From Flammula alnicola (taxonomy: Eukaryota > Basidiomycota > Agaricomycetes > Agaricales > Strophariaceae), in assembly GCA_015499995.1 (NCBI GenBank), contig JADNRV010000118.1, forward strand, positions 101,855 to 165,854: DNA of 64,000 bases, written 5' to 3'. The position numbers and the translations under genes are program-made. Below, piece after piece: positions 11,661 to 23,624 of the stretch. Every line of letters begins with the position of its first letter. Within the stretch, counting starts at the first letter, position 1. The notes beneath the pieces were generated by a model. The model made no database searches. It was not told the origin of the DNA and saw only the letters and a list, made by a program, of their open reading frames with translations.

Positions 11661-12629
11661 ATTTAAAAATTTACACAGCCGAACGCAAGGGAAAGGAGTC
11701 TGTCAAGAAATGTAGTCGAAGCAGTCACGAATGCGTTCAACGCTGGTAGAGAAGAAAGAGTGTGAGTGGACGGCGGCGCAGCCAAAGAGTGTGGGTGGGG
11801 GATGGAAGGGGTATGGAGCAGCTGGGCTCGTGGCGGAGGGATGATGGTGGCAGATGGGAGGAGGCCCAAGCGGAGACATCCATAGAATGGTAGCACACGC
11901 GACCGCCGCGTTTTCCTCATCTCGACCTGGTCCTGGCTGATACACACATATTAGCTGTTGGTTGCACTGTGATCCGAATCGGGCGAGGCACGGCTGTTAT
12001 CTCCTGTGTTTTTCGTGATTCTACATAGAAACCTTCCAAGGAGACTCGGAGGGGGGGGTGGGTGACAACCTTCAATTGTTGCCTTGGCTGGCAACAGAAT
12101 TCACCTGCCTGTGAGCAGTCCTTAAAGTAAAGTTTACTCAAAATTCATGTTCACCTTTCACCAGCCGTTCTCGCCCCATAACGTTTATCAACATTTCAAG
12201 TGTAGCCGACGTTGTTGCGCAAGAGCAACAAATGATCAGTTAGGAGATTGGGCATGCCAGTGATTCGCGTCGCGGGATGGCAACCAGCTGTCACTTTCTC
12301 GCAGTTGGGCTACCCGAGTCGGCCTTTCTCCGCATGCCGTCGGTCCGGGGCAGGAACTACCGCCCAGAACCCTCCGAGTCCAGAACCTCTCACACGACAA
12401 CTTCGAAGTTCGCAAGAATTCTCCACCTCGAAACACACTGTGACACAGCAGCCCTTGGAGACTCGCGGAGACTCGCGAGGACTCGCATCGACAGACAACG
12501 AGCAACGAAAAGTTCCAAAAGCTTCTCATGACAGAAAGGCTAAAATGAGATGGATATTACTGTGCCTAACAATAAAAAGCAGCTACTTTCATGACATCTC
12601 TCAGGCCAGAGGGTCAGCCATACTAGATA
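11661..12629. other. Intergenic, 5' flank of the MARVEL-like gene and 3' flank of the methyltransferase-like gene
   Basis: Frames here (for example 12236-12529 minus and 12248-12715 plus) overlap each other, have no domain resemblance and no splice support. No RNA gene was recognised. Confidence 0.45.
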
Positions 12630-14064
12630 CTAGTGGTAGGGTATATAGGGTACTTGATAAGTATATACATCATTACGGGGCGGCTCAGTCGTCGCGGGCA
12701 CCGTGGGGGTGGTGACCGGCACCGGGCTCGCCGTCCACGGACGGCTTGGGTCGCGGATGAAGACGTTGTCGCCCTTGACGTTGAGGAAGGAGTACTGCGG
12801 AGGCGTTGCGTTGTCAGCGAATTCGTATACAGTTGGATAATGGAGAGACGGATAAATAAATACCTCTGCCAAATCGGCTGTGCCCTTCTTGTTATAGTTC
12901 TGGTAGACCAAGTTGGGCTACAAAAGAATATTTATTGAGAATCCTGATCGACAGCGAAGATGGGAGATGCTAAGCATACCTCGGTCCAGAAGGGGCGCAA
13001 GCCAGCGGCCTCTAGGGTCTCCCACCACTCAAGGTATTCAGCAAAGCTCTTGTTCCAAATGTGGATCTCGAGTTGGAGCTGACCGAACGGAAGAGGCTCG
13101 CCAGAGCTGATGTACGGCTTGAGCAGCGTCGTGATAGTCTCAAACTCCCAGCCTTCATATCAATCTTGAGAATGTCGATGTGCGTGTGTCCTAGCGAGTG
13201 ATGCGATATGTCAGAATCAGAATCAGAATCATTGGAATGGGAGTAACTGGTGATGTATATGAATGAAGAAGCAGATGCTTACCGTTCATCTTCATCAGGG
13301 TCTCGAGGGTGTACATCGTGGGTTCGTCGCCGGAGCCGACCTTGTCCGACCAGCGAGACCGACGGCCATGAAGTGGGTGCGATGAGCGCGGCCGCGAGGA
13401 ATCTCGGGTCCGAAGGACTTGACGCTGAAATCATAACCCCAGATCTGGCAGTGGTCGGTATTCTCCAAAATCTCAGCCTCGAAGGACGACTCAAGATTGA
13501 TACCTGTTCCACGTAAGTTGTCAAGCTACGCGAACACGAATACGTGGCAAACATACCGAATGAGTAGACAATGCAGTCGGGCTTCTCTGCGACGCGCGAA
13601 AGACCACAGACCCATTTGCCTCCGTCACCTAAGGCACCGAGACGTTCAACCTCATGTGGGCAGTTGAATGCTGCCGGGAAGAAGTCCCCTGAAGACAATA
13701 AAGCGTGAGCCACCGCCGAGGACTCGCATACAACATTACGACTCACAGACGGTGTATGGTGGCCAGGGCGCAACATCAGGAGGGAAGCTTGACGACACGT
13801 CAGCGACTTCATGTTCTGCAACAAGGAAGACGACCTACAGATCAATCGTCTTAGGGGTAGGGCCGAACTTCTTGATCAGGCCTTGCCTGTCCTTCAAGAG
13901 CTTGTCGTAAATGACCTTCGAACGCTCGATGCGGCTCGCGAGAGAGCTATCATGCAGACGATGGGGGGTGGGGGGCCGAACGGAACAAGTAGGTAGAAGG
14001 TCGTGATGAGCGCGACTGCGACGAGGACAGTGTAGCGCGGGTGACGTTGCCAGACACCGACCAT
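12630..14064 (-). pseudogene. Methyltransferase-like single-pass membrane protein with three 1-bp frame breaks
   Basis: It reads from ATG at 14064 (MVGVWQRHPRYTVLVAVALI, a membrane anchor) through conserved blocks FGPTPKTIDL, FPPDVAPWPPYTVWDFFP, FNCPHEVERLGALGDGGKWV, a DILKID motif followed out of frame by EGWEFETI, and NLVYQNYNKKGTADLAE, ending at 12630. These blocks match a fungal Mettl24/FkbM-like methyltransferase domain family with an N-terminal anchor. Introns near 13788-13838, 13689-13746 and others are canonical. The frame breaks at ~13977-13980, ~13353-13356 and ~13156, the last inside the ID(I)EGWEFE block. Each break is a one-base loss that a TCGA would repair. No other stop was found. 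It is either a recent pseudogene or an intact gene with sequence errors. Confidence 0.75.
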
Positions 14065-14704
14065 GATGATGAGAAACGAGCGTTGAAGACGACGATAAGA
14101 AATAAAATAACTTCCGCCAACAGTTGAATGAAGGGAAGGAAGAGAGGTGGGGTGGGGAAATGTTCACTGTGCGCCGTTCAAATAACTTGGTTAAACATGG
14201 ATGCCAAGACAATGATGGACTGTCGACCCAACTCAATTCTTTTTGATGGAACATCTCCCACCCTCTTTTCTTACTCGAGCCATGTTCGTTCTCGTAGCCT
14301 GCTTTTTCTCGGAATACAGGAGTTCACCACTCTGCAGCCAGCTTAAATGTTGCTTGCTTCAACCTGAATGCATTATTTCCGCTGCCAAGCCGGGATTGGA
14401 TGAACTGGAAACCTGCAGTGTGCACGTACCCTAGAATTTATTATAAAGCATGCATGCGGTGGCCATCTTTTGGGGGGCTATCTGAGTTGCCACGGTTGTC
14501 GATCGTTAAGTAGATGTCCTCAAAGCCCGAAGGTTCAACAAAAATTCCCTACATAACCTTCATCGAAATTAAACATTCCTGAATACTAGCCTGTGGACCT
14601 GTCCGAGAGATACATAGTCTAGCAATGAGAGACTTGAGTTCCAAACGACAGTGTTAATGTCTTACATATAGATCGACTGACATCTATATATTATTTGGTC
14701 TGTC
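14065..14704. other. Intergenic between divergent genes
   Basis: This is the shared 5' region of the methyltransferase-like gene (minus) and the kinase-fold gene (plus). No further gene was seen; the reverse-strand frame 13835-14254 mostly antedates the ATG used above. Confidence 0.45.
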
Positions 14705-15866
14705 ATGAGAGACTACCCATCATCCATGTCCGCCTACCGCCTGACCCGGCGAGTGAAATTCCCCACTCACTGGCCTGCCATAGGTGTCAATCCAAAAACT
14801 CCTTCTCAACGATTATCTCCGACTCCGTATGCCTTCGAAAATCTCTGCAACTCACATTGTTTCATCGCAACAGAGAGCCTTTATGTCGGCCCAGATAAAT
14901 GCCAGTGGTCGCAGGTTTACTACGGCTCCCTAACCTCTCCATCCTTCCCGTCTGTCAATTACAAAGCCTTAGACAACATCGTTCTTAAAGTGTTTTCCTC
15001 GTCATCATTCCCTTTGTCTGATAGCGATCCGCGTTCTAAGGCTTGTCTACTGGGTCTTACATCAGCCAATTCATACAGATATACAGACGAGCTCATGGCA
15101 TGGACAGAAGTCCACGCTTATTCCAAATTATTTCTTCTACAAGGTACAGTGATACCTCATTTCATAGACGCCTTCATGGTTTGTATTCGCCCTTGCAAGG
15201 ACAGAACGAGTGAAGATTCTAATCACCTCTCTGTTCATTGACAGGTGAGGTCTCCGGAATCCGATCAGGAGAGCATTGGGATTGCCATGTCGCATATCCA
15301 GGGACAGCCCATCGTTGCGCGATGTCGGGAGCTAGGCAGTGAGGTTGACAGCGATATGAGATGGTACCCAATCGTCAGTAACCTCATTTACCCTTCAACC
15401 TTCGTATTCCTATGATAAGTCTGACGAGGCAGCGCCATAGGCTCTGCAGTTGTTCCGCAGAGTTCATCAAGTTCATCAGCTCGGAATCATTGGCCTGGAC
15501 GTACGCGGCGCCAATATCCTAGTTGTTGGGGATCCCAACGCATCCGAACGCTCAGCATCCGGATCCTCGAGCTCATACTCGGTTATGCTGTTCGACTTTG
15601 CGTTTTCGCGGCCACGTTCGTTTCCCACCTCGGAAGAACAAAACAGGCACAGAGTTTCGCTTGTTAGTGCGCAGGATGTGGACAACCTGCAAGATCTTCT
15701 CCTCGAAATTTGCGGAGACGACATTGGAGTCCGACGCGAAGCTAGTTACGATTATGGTGGACCTGGGGCTCGCAGGTGGGCATTTTTGCAGTGGGCTCGA
15801 CGAGAGTGTCCGCATGAGCCTTGGGTTTGCGATTGGTGGTCTCAATTTAATTGCCTCGAACCGTGA
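14705..15866 (+). CDS. Kinase-fold protein with altered catalytic loop (3 exons, 342 aa)
   Basis: Exons 14705-15178, 15245-15373 and 15441-15866 have canonical junctions and phase 0 throughout. The N-lobe half contains VLKVF and a GTVIPHF-like hinge. The C-lobe has VHQLGIIGLDVRGANILV, which aligns with the kinase loop HxDxxxxN, followed by MLFDFAFSRP at the DFG position. The catalytic Asp and Asn are kept. The HRD histidine position reads Gly, and DFG is DFA. This resembles a large Agaricomycete group of small kinase-like proteins of unknown substrate. Whether it phosphorylates anything is uncertain. The start is the first ATG in the open frame. Confidence 0.72.
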
Positions 15867-17274
15867 CCACGGTTTGGGAGGCAATCAGCATTATCTAGCA
15901 GGGTTTGATGTTACTTTTACTGTCTCTTAATAATAGTATTCTTATTTGCTGGTCAAGGGTTCTAACCGGCGACGCGACGCGTCCCTGCCGACTATGGGAT
16001 TAAAGTTGAGTAGCATGAAACACTGGAATTACGACGACTTACACAGGGGGGAGCCGCACACCACCATAATGCAAAGAAATGCATAAGATATGAAGAGAAG
16101 TGAGGCCCAGTACCGAAGCGCACTTTCACGGTCTGCAAGAAGAATATGCGCTCGCAATCTTTGGCTAAGGGTGAAAGGCCCGGACAAACAAGGACAAATC
16201 AAAACACGTAAATGGCTATCAGTAACTTTCTTAAGTCTCCCATATCTTGCTCACCCCTGGGTGTATCCTCAAATTGTTCTGCATCTCGGTAGGTTTGAAG
16301 TAGTAGATACACTTTGTCTAAGAAATTTTACGAAAGTCGTCATATCTTTAGAGTTTTGGACCACGACAAAATCGTGGCTGGACGTGCGGCGGTTTCACCC
16401 GACGCCCCGGGCCGGCGGAAACTCACATGGAGGATGGCGAATCGAGCCTTGCCAGGTTGGCGGATACGTAATATTGAATTGGGCGTAAAAGCTTTCACCT
16501 CTAGGAATGTATGTGCCCCGTTATGTTCATTTTGACTTTTGTGCCAACCATCGCGAAAATAGCTAGCTGGATGGTCCCACCGACACCATACCACCTGGAA
16601 CATGCGAAGCAAGCTAACTAGCCCTATGAATTGACCAAGGTCTCAAGGATAGCTTTAACGATAATTGGTTGGGCAACTTGGCGGTCGAGCCATCGAATAT
16701 ACGACTCACGACAGCACTGCTATCCGCCTCGGCTATTAACTACGGACTTCACTCTTTAACTAATACCCCGAGTGCAATTATGAGGGCCGGTTTGGGCGAA
16801 GTCGATCCTGACAGCCCTCCAGAACCCGAACAACGAGAAATATTCGGCGTCGTGACTTGCCTCCTTCTCGCCGTTGCTGGTGCGCAGATCATGCGAAAAT
16901 CACGGGCCAATTTCGAGCGAATCGAAGGCGGGGTTACACATGCCTTGAAGATAATGAGAGACATCCAACTCTTCCAGCTTCCTTCTGCGGTTGCTCTTTT
17001 GGAGGTAAGAGTATAAATTTTAATTCAGGGGCTTCCAATAGTGCTGAAATTCGTCCCCTGATTTCCAGCGCACAATCGAAAATGCTGAAAGTGGTTTTAC
17101 AAAGGATATCTCGGAAAAAGATGCATGGAACACCTTATTCCCTTCCAGCTTCTAAGCGTATCATGCGAGAATTAAGGTCGTATATATATTCAGTTCGGTA
17201 GGCATAGAAAAATATACTATGTTGCAGTGCATGGAATAAATCATTAGTACTCAATGCGAAACGTTAACGCTTCC
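15867..17274. other. Gene-poor stretch with one doubtful frame
   Basis: The longest frame, 16669-17016 plus, starts at TTG. It reads a protein with one hydrophobic segment (FGVVTCLLLAVAGAQIM) and no recognised domain. It might be an exon of a decayed membrane protein, but no convincing partners were found. Nothing else was seen. Confidence 0.4.
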
Positions 17275-17729
17275 AGGTGGCCGTTATCAGCCCGTATATG
17301 CATCTACGGACGCAGTGTACAGAAGAGCATACTGTACTGCTCGTTGAGGCATATATTGCCCGTCGCCCTCGAATAAATTAAATCATTCAGCTATCTACAA
17401 TCCTTTAAGTGATATAAGTTGTCATGGATGATAAATACATCATGGATTCATCATGAACAAAGCAACGTCGTCGGCGTCGTCAAAATGGAGGCGGTGGAGG
17501 AGGAGGGAGAGGGAGAGGGGGCACAGAAGGGCAATGAGCAATACGCGTGTATATAAGAGGAGGGATGTAAACGACGAAGCTATAAGAGGGATTATGGTAG
17601 GAGCAAAATAGAATACGACAAGAAGAAAAAAGACGAAAGCGAAATGGTCAAAAAGCGGGTTCGAATTGGCACAGGAAGGTGGCGTGAATGAAGGTGGAAA
17701 GTTAAATATACTGAGTGACGTAGTGAATG
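17275..17729. repeat. Direct repeat, left copy (partner 23167-23624)
   Basis: The two copies share long stretches such as GTCATGGATGATAAATACAT and GCAACGTCGTCGGCGTCGTC, with scattered substitutions and small indels. The right copy is the 3' flank of the Ser-rich membrane protein gene at 24088-26643, so this copy looks like a dispersed duplicate of that flank. It ends where the 494 bp inverted-repeat arm begins at 17730. Confidence 0.85.
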
Positions 17730-18224
17730 AACGCCGATCATGCTGGGCCAGAGGGCTACCTCCAGATGCGAAGGGAATAAGAAGTTCCATGCTGCGCACT
17801 GTATAAGATCCGATCGCGAATACTTACTACGAAGGGAACGAGGCTCTCTCCTCGGACAGTTTTAACCTGAAGGCGCAAAGGCTGCGACTATCCATCAAGC
17901 CGTGGCTAGCGCTCACCGCTCACGGAAAAAGCTCACAGACAGAGCTCGAGTCAAGTGGTGACCGGCCCTCCCACCCTTTGTAAAACACATTGGGCGCTAA
18001 AATAACTGGTTTAAATTTAGCTTAATATGAGGGATTTTCAAGCTGAAACATGTTTTCCTTGCTGCGATCTATAGTTTATGCATATGCTTCTGTGAGAACG
18101 AGAAACTGGAGGATTAAACATTCCTGCATAGACAGTCGACCTAGACACCTTTCTTGATCGTTCCGTTGACGGACCTGGAGCCTCTCATCTGTATACTCTA
18201 TATGAACTGCACGGTGCCCTCCTT
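17730..18224. repeat. Right arm of the ~494 bp inverted repeat (partner 1-494)
   Basis: This is the reverse complement of 1-494. It sits exactly at the end of the direct repeat 17275-17729, in a spot where the partner of that repeat (23624) continues with different sequence. That suggests the arm was inserted, or joined there by a rearrangement. No coding content was recognised. Confidence 0.85.
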
Positions 18225-18798
18225 GTCTATTAATACCCGATTAAGCACCGTCGCCAACTCGTAAATCCAGCATGGTTCGCGGTGGCTATAGCTCACCTTG
18301 ACGCTGCATTCGCATCTTCTGCACCCCTTCATCGTATCTCAGGAATACTAGGGTGGACAGCGACGCACAAACATGCAGCGACACGCTGCATAAGTACTGC
18401 ATGACGCGCAGCATGGCCGTGGCTTGGCCGAGGAAATTCATGGGTTGACTTTGTAGCGCCCAGGAGATTAAACCTTAAGTACGTGCGTTCTTCAAGTTTG
18501 GTGCTTTTGTGCAGTCAAGCTAGACAGAATTCGCATCGACGGAAGCCATTGTGTTATATAAACTAGGTTATGACACGGAGCTCAGTACTTAGTCCACGTG
18601 GAGTGAAGTAGGAATATGCAAGAACCTTGCAGACAGCTCATTTTCACCGGTTCCCATTTCCCATTTCTTGACCGTTTACATATTGACTCATTCCAGAAAC
18701 ACAGAAACAATAATAGCAATAATTCTAGCACAAATGTAATACATTCCGTCCTTAAGAAACAAGCAAACCGATTCTAATGGAACACCACCGCCCTCAAC
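18225..18798. other. Intergenic, 3' flank of the ACR3-like gene
   Basis: No gene-like frame or recognisable element was seen. Confidence 0.45.
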
Positions 18799-20243
18799 CT
18801 ATGCCGACTTCTCAGACTGCACATCTTCCAGGCTCTTCTTGCTCTCCCAATTAAGTTTTTGCCTCAAATACAGTGCAACCCATGTCAGGCCCAACAATAC
18901 CGGCACCTCCGTTAGCGGCCCAATAGTAGCAGCGAGCGCTTGTTCCGAATTGACGCCATACACAGCAATCGCCACCGCAATCGCCAATTCCTACGGAACG
19001 GAACAAATGCAAAAGCAAAAGCATTGGTTAATCTAAGAATGTGAATAAAAGAGAGTTGGATACGCACAAAATTATTACTAGCAGCCGTAAATGCCTGCAC
19101 GACCGCCATCTCATACCCAAACACCTTCTTGCCCGGCTCCGCTGTCTCCCTCCTCGAGAGCCAATGAATGAGGAAAAATGTCCCGTTCCACATGATGATG
19201 ATGTAGAATATCTGCGGTACGAACACCCTGAACACGGGCCCGAGGTTATGGATGATCCTGTGTCCCTGGTACGCGAATAGGACGATGATAGTGTACAACA
19301 GACCTAACAGCGCAAATGGTGAGAAGATAGGCAGGAACTTCTTCTCGAAGAAGTGCTTGCTCGTGGTGAAGATGACAGTGTAGCGTGTTATGATGCCCGC
19401 GATGAGTGGTATGCCCAGGTACTGTACCAGCAGAAAAGGAAATCATCAGCATCGTCCATGAAGAACACAGAACCACTTACGATCAACACCGAGATTGAAG
19501 CATTTCCACAATCCACATGCACGCCGCCCTGTGCCCAATAATATTGATGAACAACACAACACCGAAAATGGGCTGAACAGCGCAATCTGTAACACCGCAT
19601 TAATCACCAGAAGAATGGCACAATCCTCTGCGTTGCCTCTGGCCAAGTCGTTCCAAATGACCACCATCGCAATGCACCTGGCGATGCCGACCATGATGAC
19701 GCCCGTGCGGTAGCCAGGCAGGTCGGGCAGCGTGGCCCATGCCAGCGCGAGCATGACGAAGGGCCCTAGCAGTCAGTTGAGGACGAACGAAATGCCGATG
19801 TGTTTCCACGACCGCGACGTGCGGAATATCGAGGGCATCTCGTATTGCACTTTGGTGAGAGCCGGCCACATCATGACGATGAGGCCAATCGCTATCGCTG
19901 TAAATAAAAAGGCAAAACGGTAGGTATATGACTCCAGAAGGATAAGAAGGAAGAGTACATACGGATGGAGGCGCTCTGGAACTTGACTGTGTCGAGCTTA
20001 TCCCGCACGCTAGGCGCGAACTCGCCGACGATGACGCCTACGATCATCGCTAGTAGGACGAACGGGGAGAGGAGCTTGTCCAGGATGCTTAGTTCATGGA
20101 ACGGTTCTAAAGGCAATAGAAAATGTCAGCAATCCCATACGGACGAACAGACGACGACGAGGTAGAGAAACTTCACGTACTCGGCGGCTGCAGATCCAAC
20201 GCAGCGAGATGGTCGCTCCGAACCTCAGGTAAGGAGCGAGCAT
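18799..20243 (-). pseudogene. ACR3: ACR3-family arsenite transporter, disrupted
   Basis: The conserved core is unmistakable: LSILDKLLSPFVLLAMIVGV, GLIVMMWPALTKVQYEM, YRTGVIMVGIARCIAMVVIW, NDLARGNAEDCAILLVINAV, FGYEMAVVQAFTAASNNFEL and [23 protein letters not shown]3 proteins are ten-helix plasma-membrane As(III) efflux permeases of the BART superfamily; the conserved Cys in the ARCIAMV helix is present. Introns are canonical, for example between SNNF and ELAIAV. Lesions: the codon after ISFVLN is TGA at 19773-19775 where the family has Trp; the frame shifts near 19562-19565 and again near 19545; and the 5' exon (ATG at 20243) shifts near 20219-20222. Two of the shifts fit a one-base loss in TCGA. 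The stop and the shift near 19545 do not, so this copy is probably inactive. Confidence 0.82.
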
Positions 20244-21150
20244 ATTGCTTATTGTTGTGGTTGTGTTACGTCCAAGTGGTTGTTCGAGTTTGAGTTGATG
20301 GGGAATGGCATTTCAACTTGCAGCAAAAGTTATATGAGAAAGCTCGACGTTTGATTTTGAATTCGATTTTGATTTTGACCACCTTATGTTCGGACGCGCT
20401 GGGAACGCCCGGGCCGGCTCCGTAATGTGTACAACTTGAATGCAACTTCAAAGCAGCTTCAAGCTTCAAGCCTCAATAACCCGCCCATACTTTCTGCGCG
20501 TAGACAATTATTACTTATACTTACATGGGCATCTATCTTGCCAAGCGAAACTCAATCAAACAATATTACATATGAGCTGGGGAAGAGCACACCTCAAAAC
20601 AGTTTCGCATACCAGCACATACCTCGGTGGCATGGCCATAGCCGACACGGGGAGGGGCACCGAGTACTTATATATATGATATCATAGAGTATCAACTCGC
20701 GAACCGCAGAAAAACTTATGGCTCGTCGTCCAATCCGTTCTGATCAATTCCATTGAACCATGGATCCGCAAGGAGCACTTACGGGCTGGCTCGAGCTGCA
20801 GGATCTAGACACAAACGCTGATTTATAATAGCCTGCATCCTCGTCAGCGGAGAAGGACTGGTCTCTTGATTCCCGGTACAGACGCGCGTTACACAAAAGC
20901 TACGCCAAACGAACACGTGCTGAATCAGGACTATATGAAACGCTGGATGGGCTGAGCGCGTCGAAGACCCTGACTATCAGTATCAGCCAACATCAGACTA
21001 AGGAGGACCGTCATTGACTTGGGGAAATAATTATCCCGAGAACCAGAACCACTCCATATTGGTAGAGCAGGTGCTTACCGTACAGGAAAGGTTCTTTGCT
21101 AGACAATTCATATGAATAAGATCGACTCGAGATAGAATGAAGTACACATA
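20244..21150. other. Intergenic, 5' flank of the ACR3-like gene
   Basis: Short frames at 20427-20687 plus and 20266-20469 minus have no domain resemblance. No RNA gene or repeat was recognised. Confidence 0.45.
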
Positions 21151-22235
21151 TCACGCGAAATCGGATCGAGCCTCGGATGCGTCAACCAACTCGGGCTGAG
21201 CGACTGTGTTAATCCATGCCTTGTACGTTGGCTCGTATCCTGGATTGCTGATGGCGAGATATGCCCTTTTGAGCGAAGGGTGGACTAGGAAGGCGGTCTT
21301 GAGATGCACATCCATGACTTGTTGACGCGCCCACTTCTCCGATGGGGAGATAATTAATGTTTTCAATTTGGGAGGCATGTAGCCGTGGACTGACTATTCC
21401 ATGTTCCGGGGATGTCAATGTAAGATATGCCACACAGCACTATGGAAGGGACTTACATTATCCACATTGCTCAGGAAAAAAACTTCAAGGGCCTCGAGAG
21501 ATTCAAGATGACCCAAGATAATTTCTATCCATTTCCAGTGCGGAAGTCGAATTGAAAGGGCGCGGATCCTCTTCAATTGAGGAGAAATGGCTTTTACCGC
21601 ATCCTGGCTGGGGATTAAATGGCCCCGATTGTCCGATCAAACACCCAGTATAGGGTGGTGACAGATCTTCCTGGAAGGAACATCAGGAAGGTCTGAATAT
21701 TTCCCTCCAGTATTCGCAAATTTGGGCACAAGGTCTTCAACGGACAGATCAGGTCGGTGGACATCCATCGCAGATGACGAAGCTGTGGCTGTCCTTCAAG
21801 AAACGCGATAGCCTGCTCGTCGTACACAGAAGGAGCAAGCCGAGGACGTCTCCAGATGAATTTCTCCAGCCGGAAGGGGCAGGTCGCGGGAAATATCGCG
21901 GCGGGTGCGGCCAGTAGATAGTTGTTGAACCCGAGCTCCTTCAGATTGACCATCTCCCGAAGACACTTTGAGATGAGATTCCAGATGCACCCCAGCTGGA
22001 TGTAAGGGATCTGGTGGACGTGATATATGCGCACCGATGTGGCACGCCGGGGACAGTTTTGTATGCTTGACAGGAATTTGAAGCTCGTCGTTCCATCTTC
22101 GCTGGTCATGGACCTATATAGAAGTCGTTCAGCCTCTTCTTGAAGAAGTCTTGACGCTCGACTGAGAACAACGAGGTCTGATGCATGGACCACTTGTTCG
22201 ACAATTGAGCGAATCAATTCAGGCGGTAGAATCAT
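21151..22235 (-). CDS. F-box-like protein with one frame break
   Basis: Reverse-strand exons are 22235-21457 and 21393-21151, with a canonical intron (VDN before, SVHGYMPPK after). The N-terminus, ILPPELIRSIVEQVVHASDL followed by VLSRASRLLQEEAERLLYRS, is the F-box-like start of the large Agaricomycete F-box family. These are substrate adaptors of SCF ubiquitin ligases. A leucine-rich C-terminal part follows. At ~21632-21636 the frame drops by one base after WVFDR and resumes as RGHLIPSQDAVKAISPQLKR. Restoring a TCGA there closes the frame. The first ATG is at 22235; the codon before it is GTG. The gene may be intact if the break is a sequencing error. Confidence 0.7.
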
Positions 22236-23166
22236 CACAATTTCGACTTAGACAGTCTAAGTTTGGAAGGGAAGTGTAAGCGCGATTGAAGTTTAATACT
22301 GTGAAACTAACCTGCAAGGCGCCGAGAAATCAAGGTGTTTCGTGGTGTAAGTAGACACGCTTGGTGCGGTGGAACAGCTTCTCAACAATCATCAATCATC
22401 TGCGACGGTCATATGCCAATGGAGAGTGTGTCAGCGACACGTGTTCGTCGTTCGAGAACGCAACCTCGCCAGTGCGTCGCCCATTCTCGACTCTGTCCCT
22501 CCCAGACGGTGGTTTATCGACGACTTTCGTGGCGCAACAGCAGTTTACCTATACTACTAGCCTACGTAAAACTATCACCCACCCCCGTCGGACAAAGAGC
22601 CTGAGCTTGCAGATGAGCAACTTGGGGGCGTCCATGTACTTGCCGCCGTTGATGACCCTCTTCTGTGGTGGAATTGCAGGACTTTGATGAAGGAAATATT
22701 CATGGGCGCATGGTAGCTGGATGGAGGCAGTGGGTCTCCTACCGAGTCTGATAGGACGGGATCGATAAGTGAGTATGAGAGGGACTTTACAGGTGGCGAG
22801 GGATGCCAAGATCGAGGAGTGCGAAAAGGGGCATTTTCCTTTTCCAAACAATTCGTTGTTGACCCCCATCCTTGAAGGCGGATTACTGTCAACGATACTA
22901 CTCGAGTATATCGGATCCTCAAAGCCTCAGGCCTCATCGATCATTATTCGTATTTTATCCTTATCGCCTCCTATGTCATACATAGATCCAGTCTGGACAA
23001 GGCGTTCATCGCGCACCAGATTTATACATAAAAATACGACTACCGGCGTCTGCACGATACAACCGTTAGCATAACAGTCCGTCTACCTCAGTGCAGTTGA
23101 CAGCATCAACGAAATTCGCGCCTCACGTACCTTCGTCCACACCATCTTCCGAACGACAGTATTTCT
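22236..23166. other. Intergenic, no gene seen
   Basis: Overlapping frames on both strands (22335-22687 plus, 22549-22937 minus) look like mutual shadows without domains. The right edge enters the direct repeat. Confidence 0.4.
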
Positions 23167-23624
23167 AGGTGGCCGTTATCAACCTGTATATGCATCTACG
23201 GACGCAGCGTACAGCACACTGTACTGTCGTTGAGGCATATATTGCCCATCGCACTCGAATAAATTAACTCATTCAGCTATCTACGATTCTTTAAGTGATA
23301 TAAGTTGTCATGGATGATAAATACATCATGGATTCATCATGCATAAAGCAACGTCGTCGGCGTCGTCAAAACGGAGGCGGTAGAGGAGGAGGGAGAGGGA
23401 GAGGGGCACAGAAGAGCAATGAGCAATGCACGTGTATATAAGAGAAGGAACGAGCTCCAGAGATGTAAACGACGACGGGCTATAAGAGGGATTATGGTGG
23501 AGCAAAATAGAATGCGACAAGAAGAAAAAGACGAAAGCGAAATAGTCAAAAAGCGGATTCGAATGACACAGGAAGGTGGCGTGAATGAAGGTGGAAAGTT
23601 AAATATACTGTGATGTAGTGAATG
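23167..23624. repeat. Direct repeat, right copy (partner 17275-17729)
   Basis: Probably the parental copy, because it is continuous with the 3' flank of the gene that ends at 24088. It includes the CGTCGTCGGCGTCGTC run and the conserved ATAAATACATCATGGATTCA. Confidence 0.85.

Noticed and set aside
13812..13838. A 27 nt intron (GTAGG to GCAG) in the methyltransferase-like gene
   Set aside because: Too short for a spliceosomal intron. A 51 nt intron from the same donor to a later AAG acceptor (13838-13788) joins TIDL to FPPDVAPW in frame.
13965..13985. Poly-C slippage as the cause of the first methyltransferase frame break
   Set aside because: It is possible, but restoring TCGA just beside the C run also closes the frame and matches nine other sites. 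I keep the run as a secondary explanation.
16669..17016. 116-codon plus-strand frame with one hydrophobic segment
   Set aside because: It starts at TTG, has no ATG near its start, no recognised domain and no convincing exon partners.
17275..18224. Repeat-induced point mutation in the duplicated regions
   Set aside because: The differences between copies are mixed substitutions and indels, not a run of C-to-T/G-to-A changes. The single TGG-to-TGA in ACR3 is not enough evidence.
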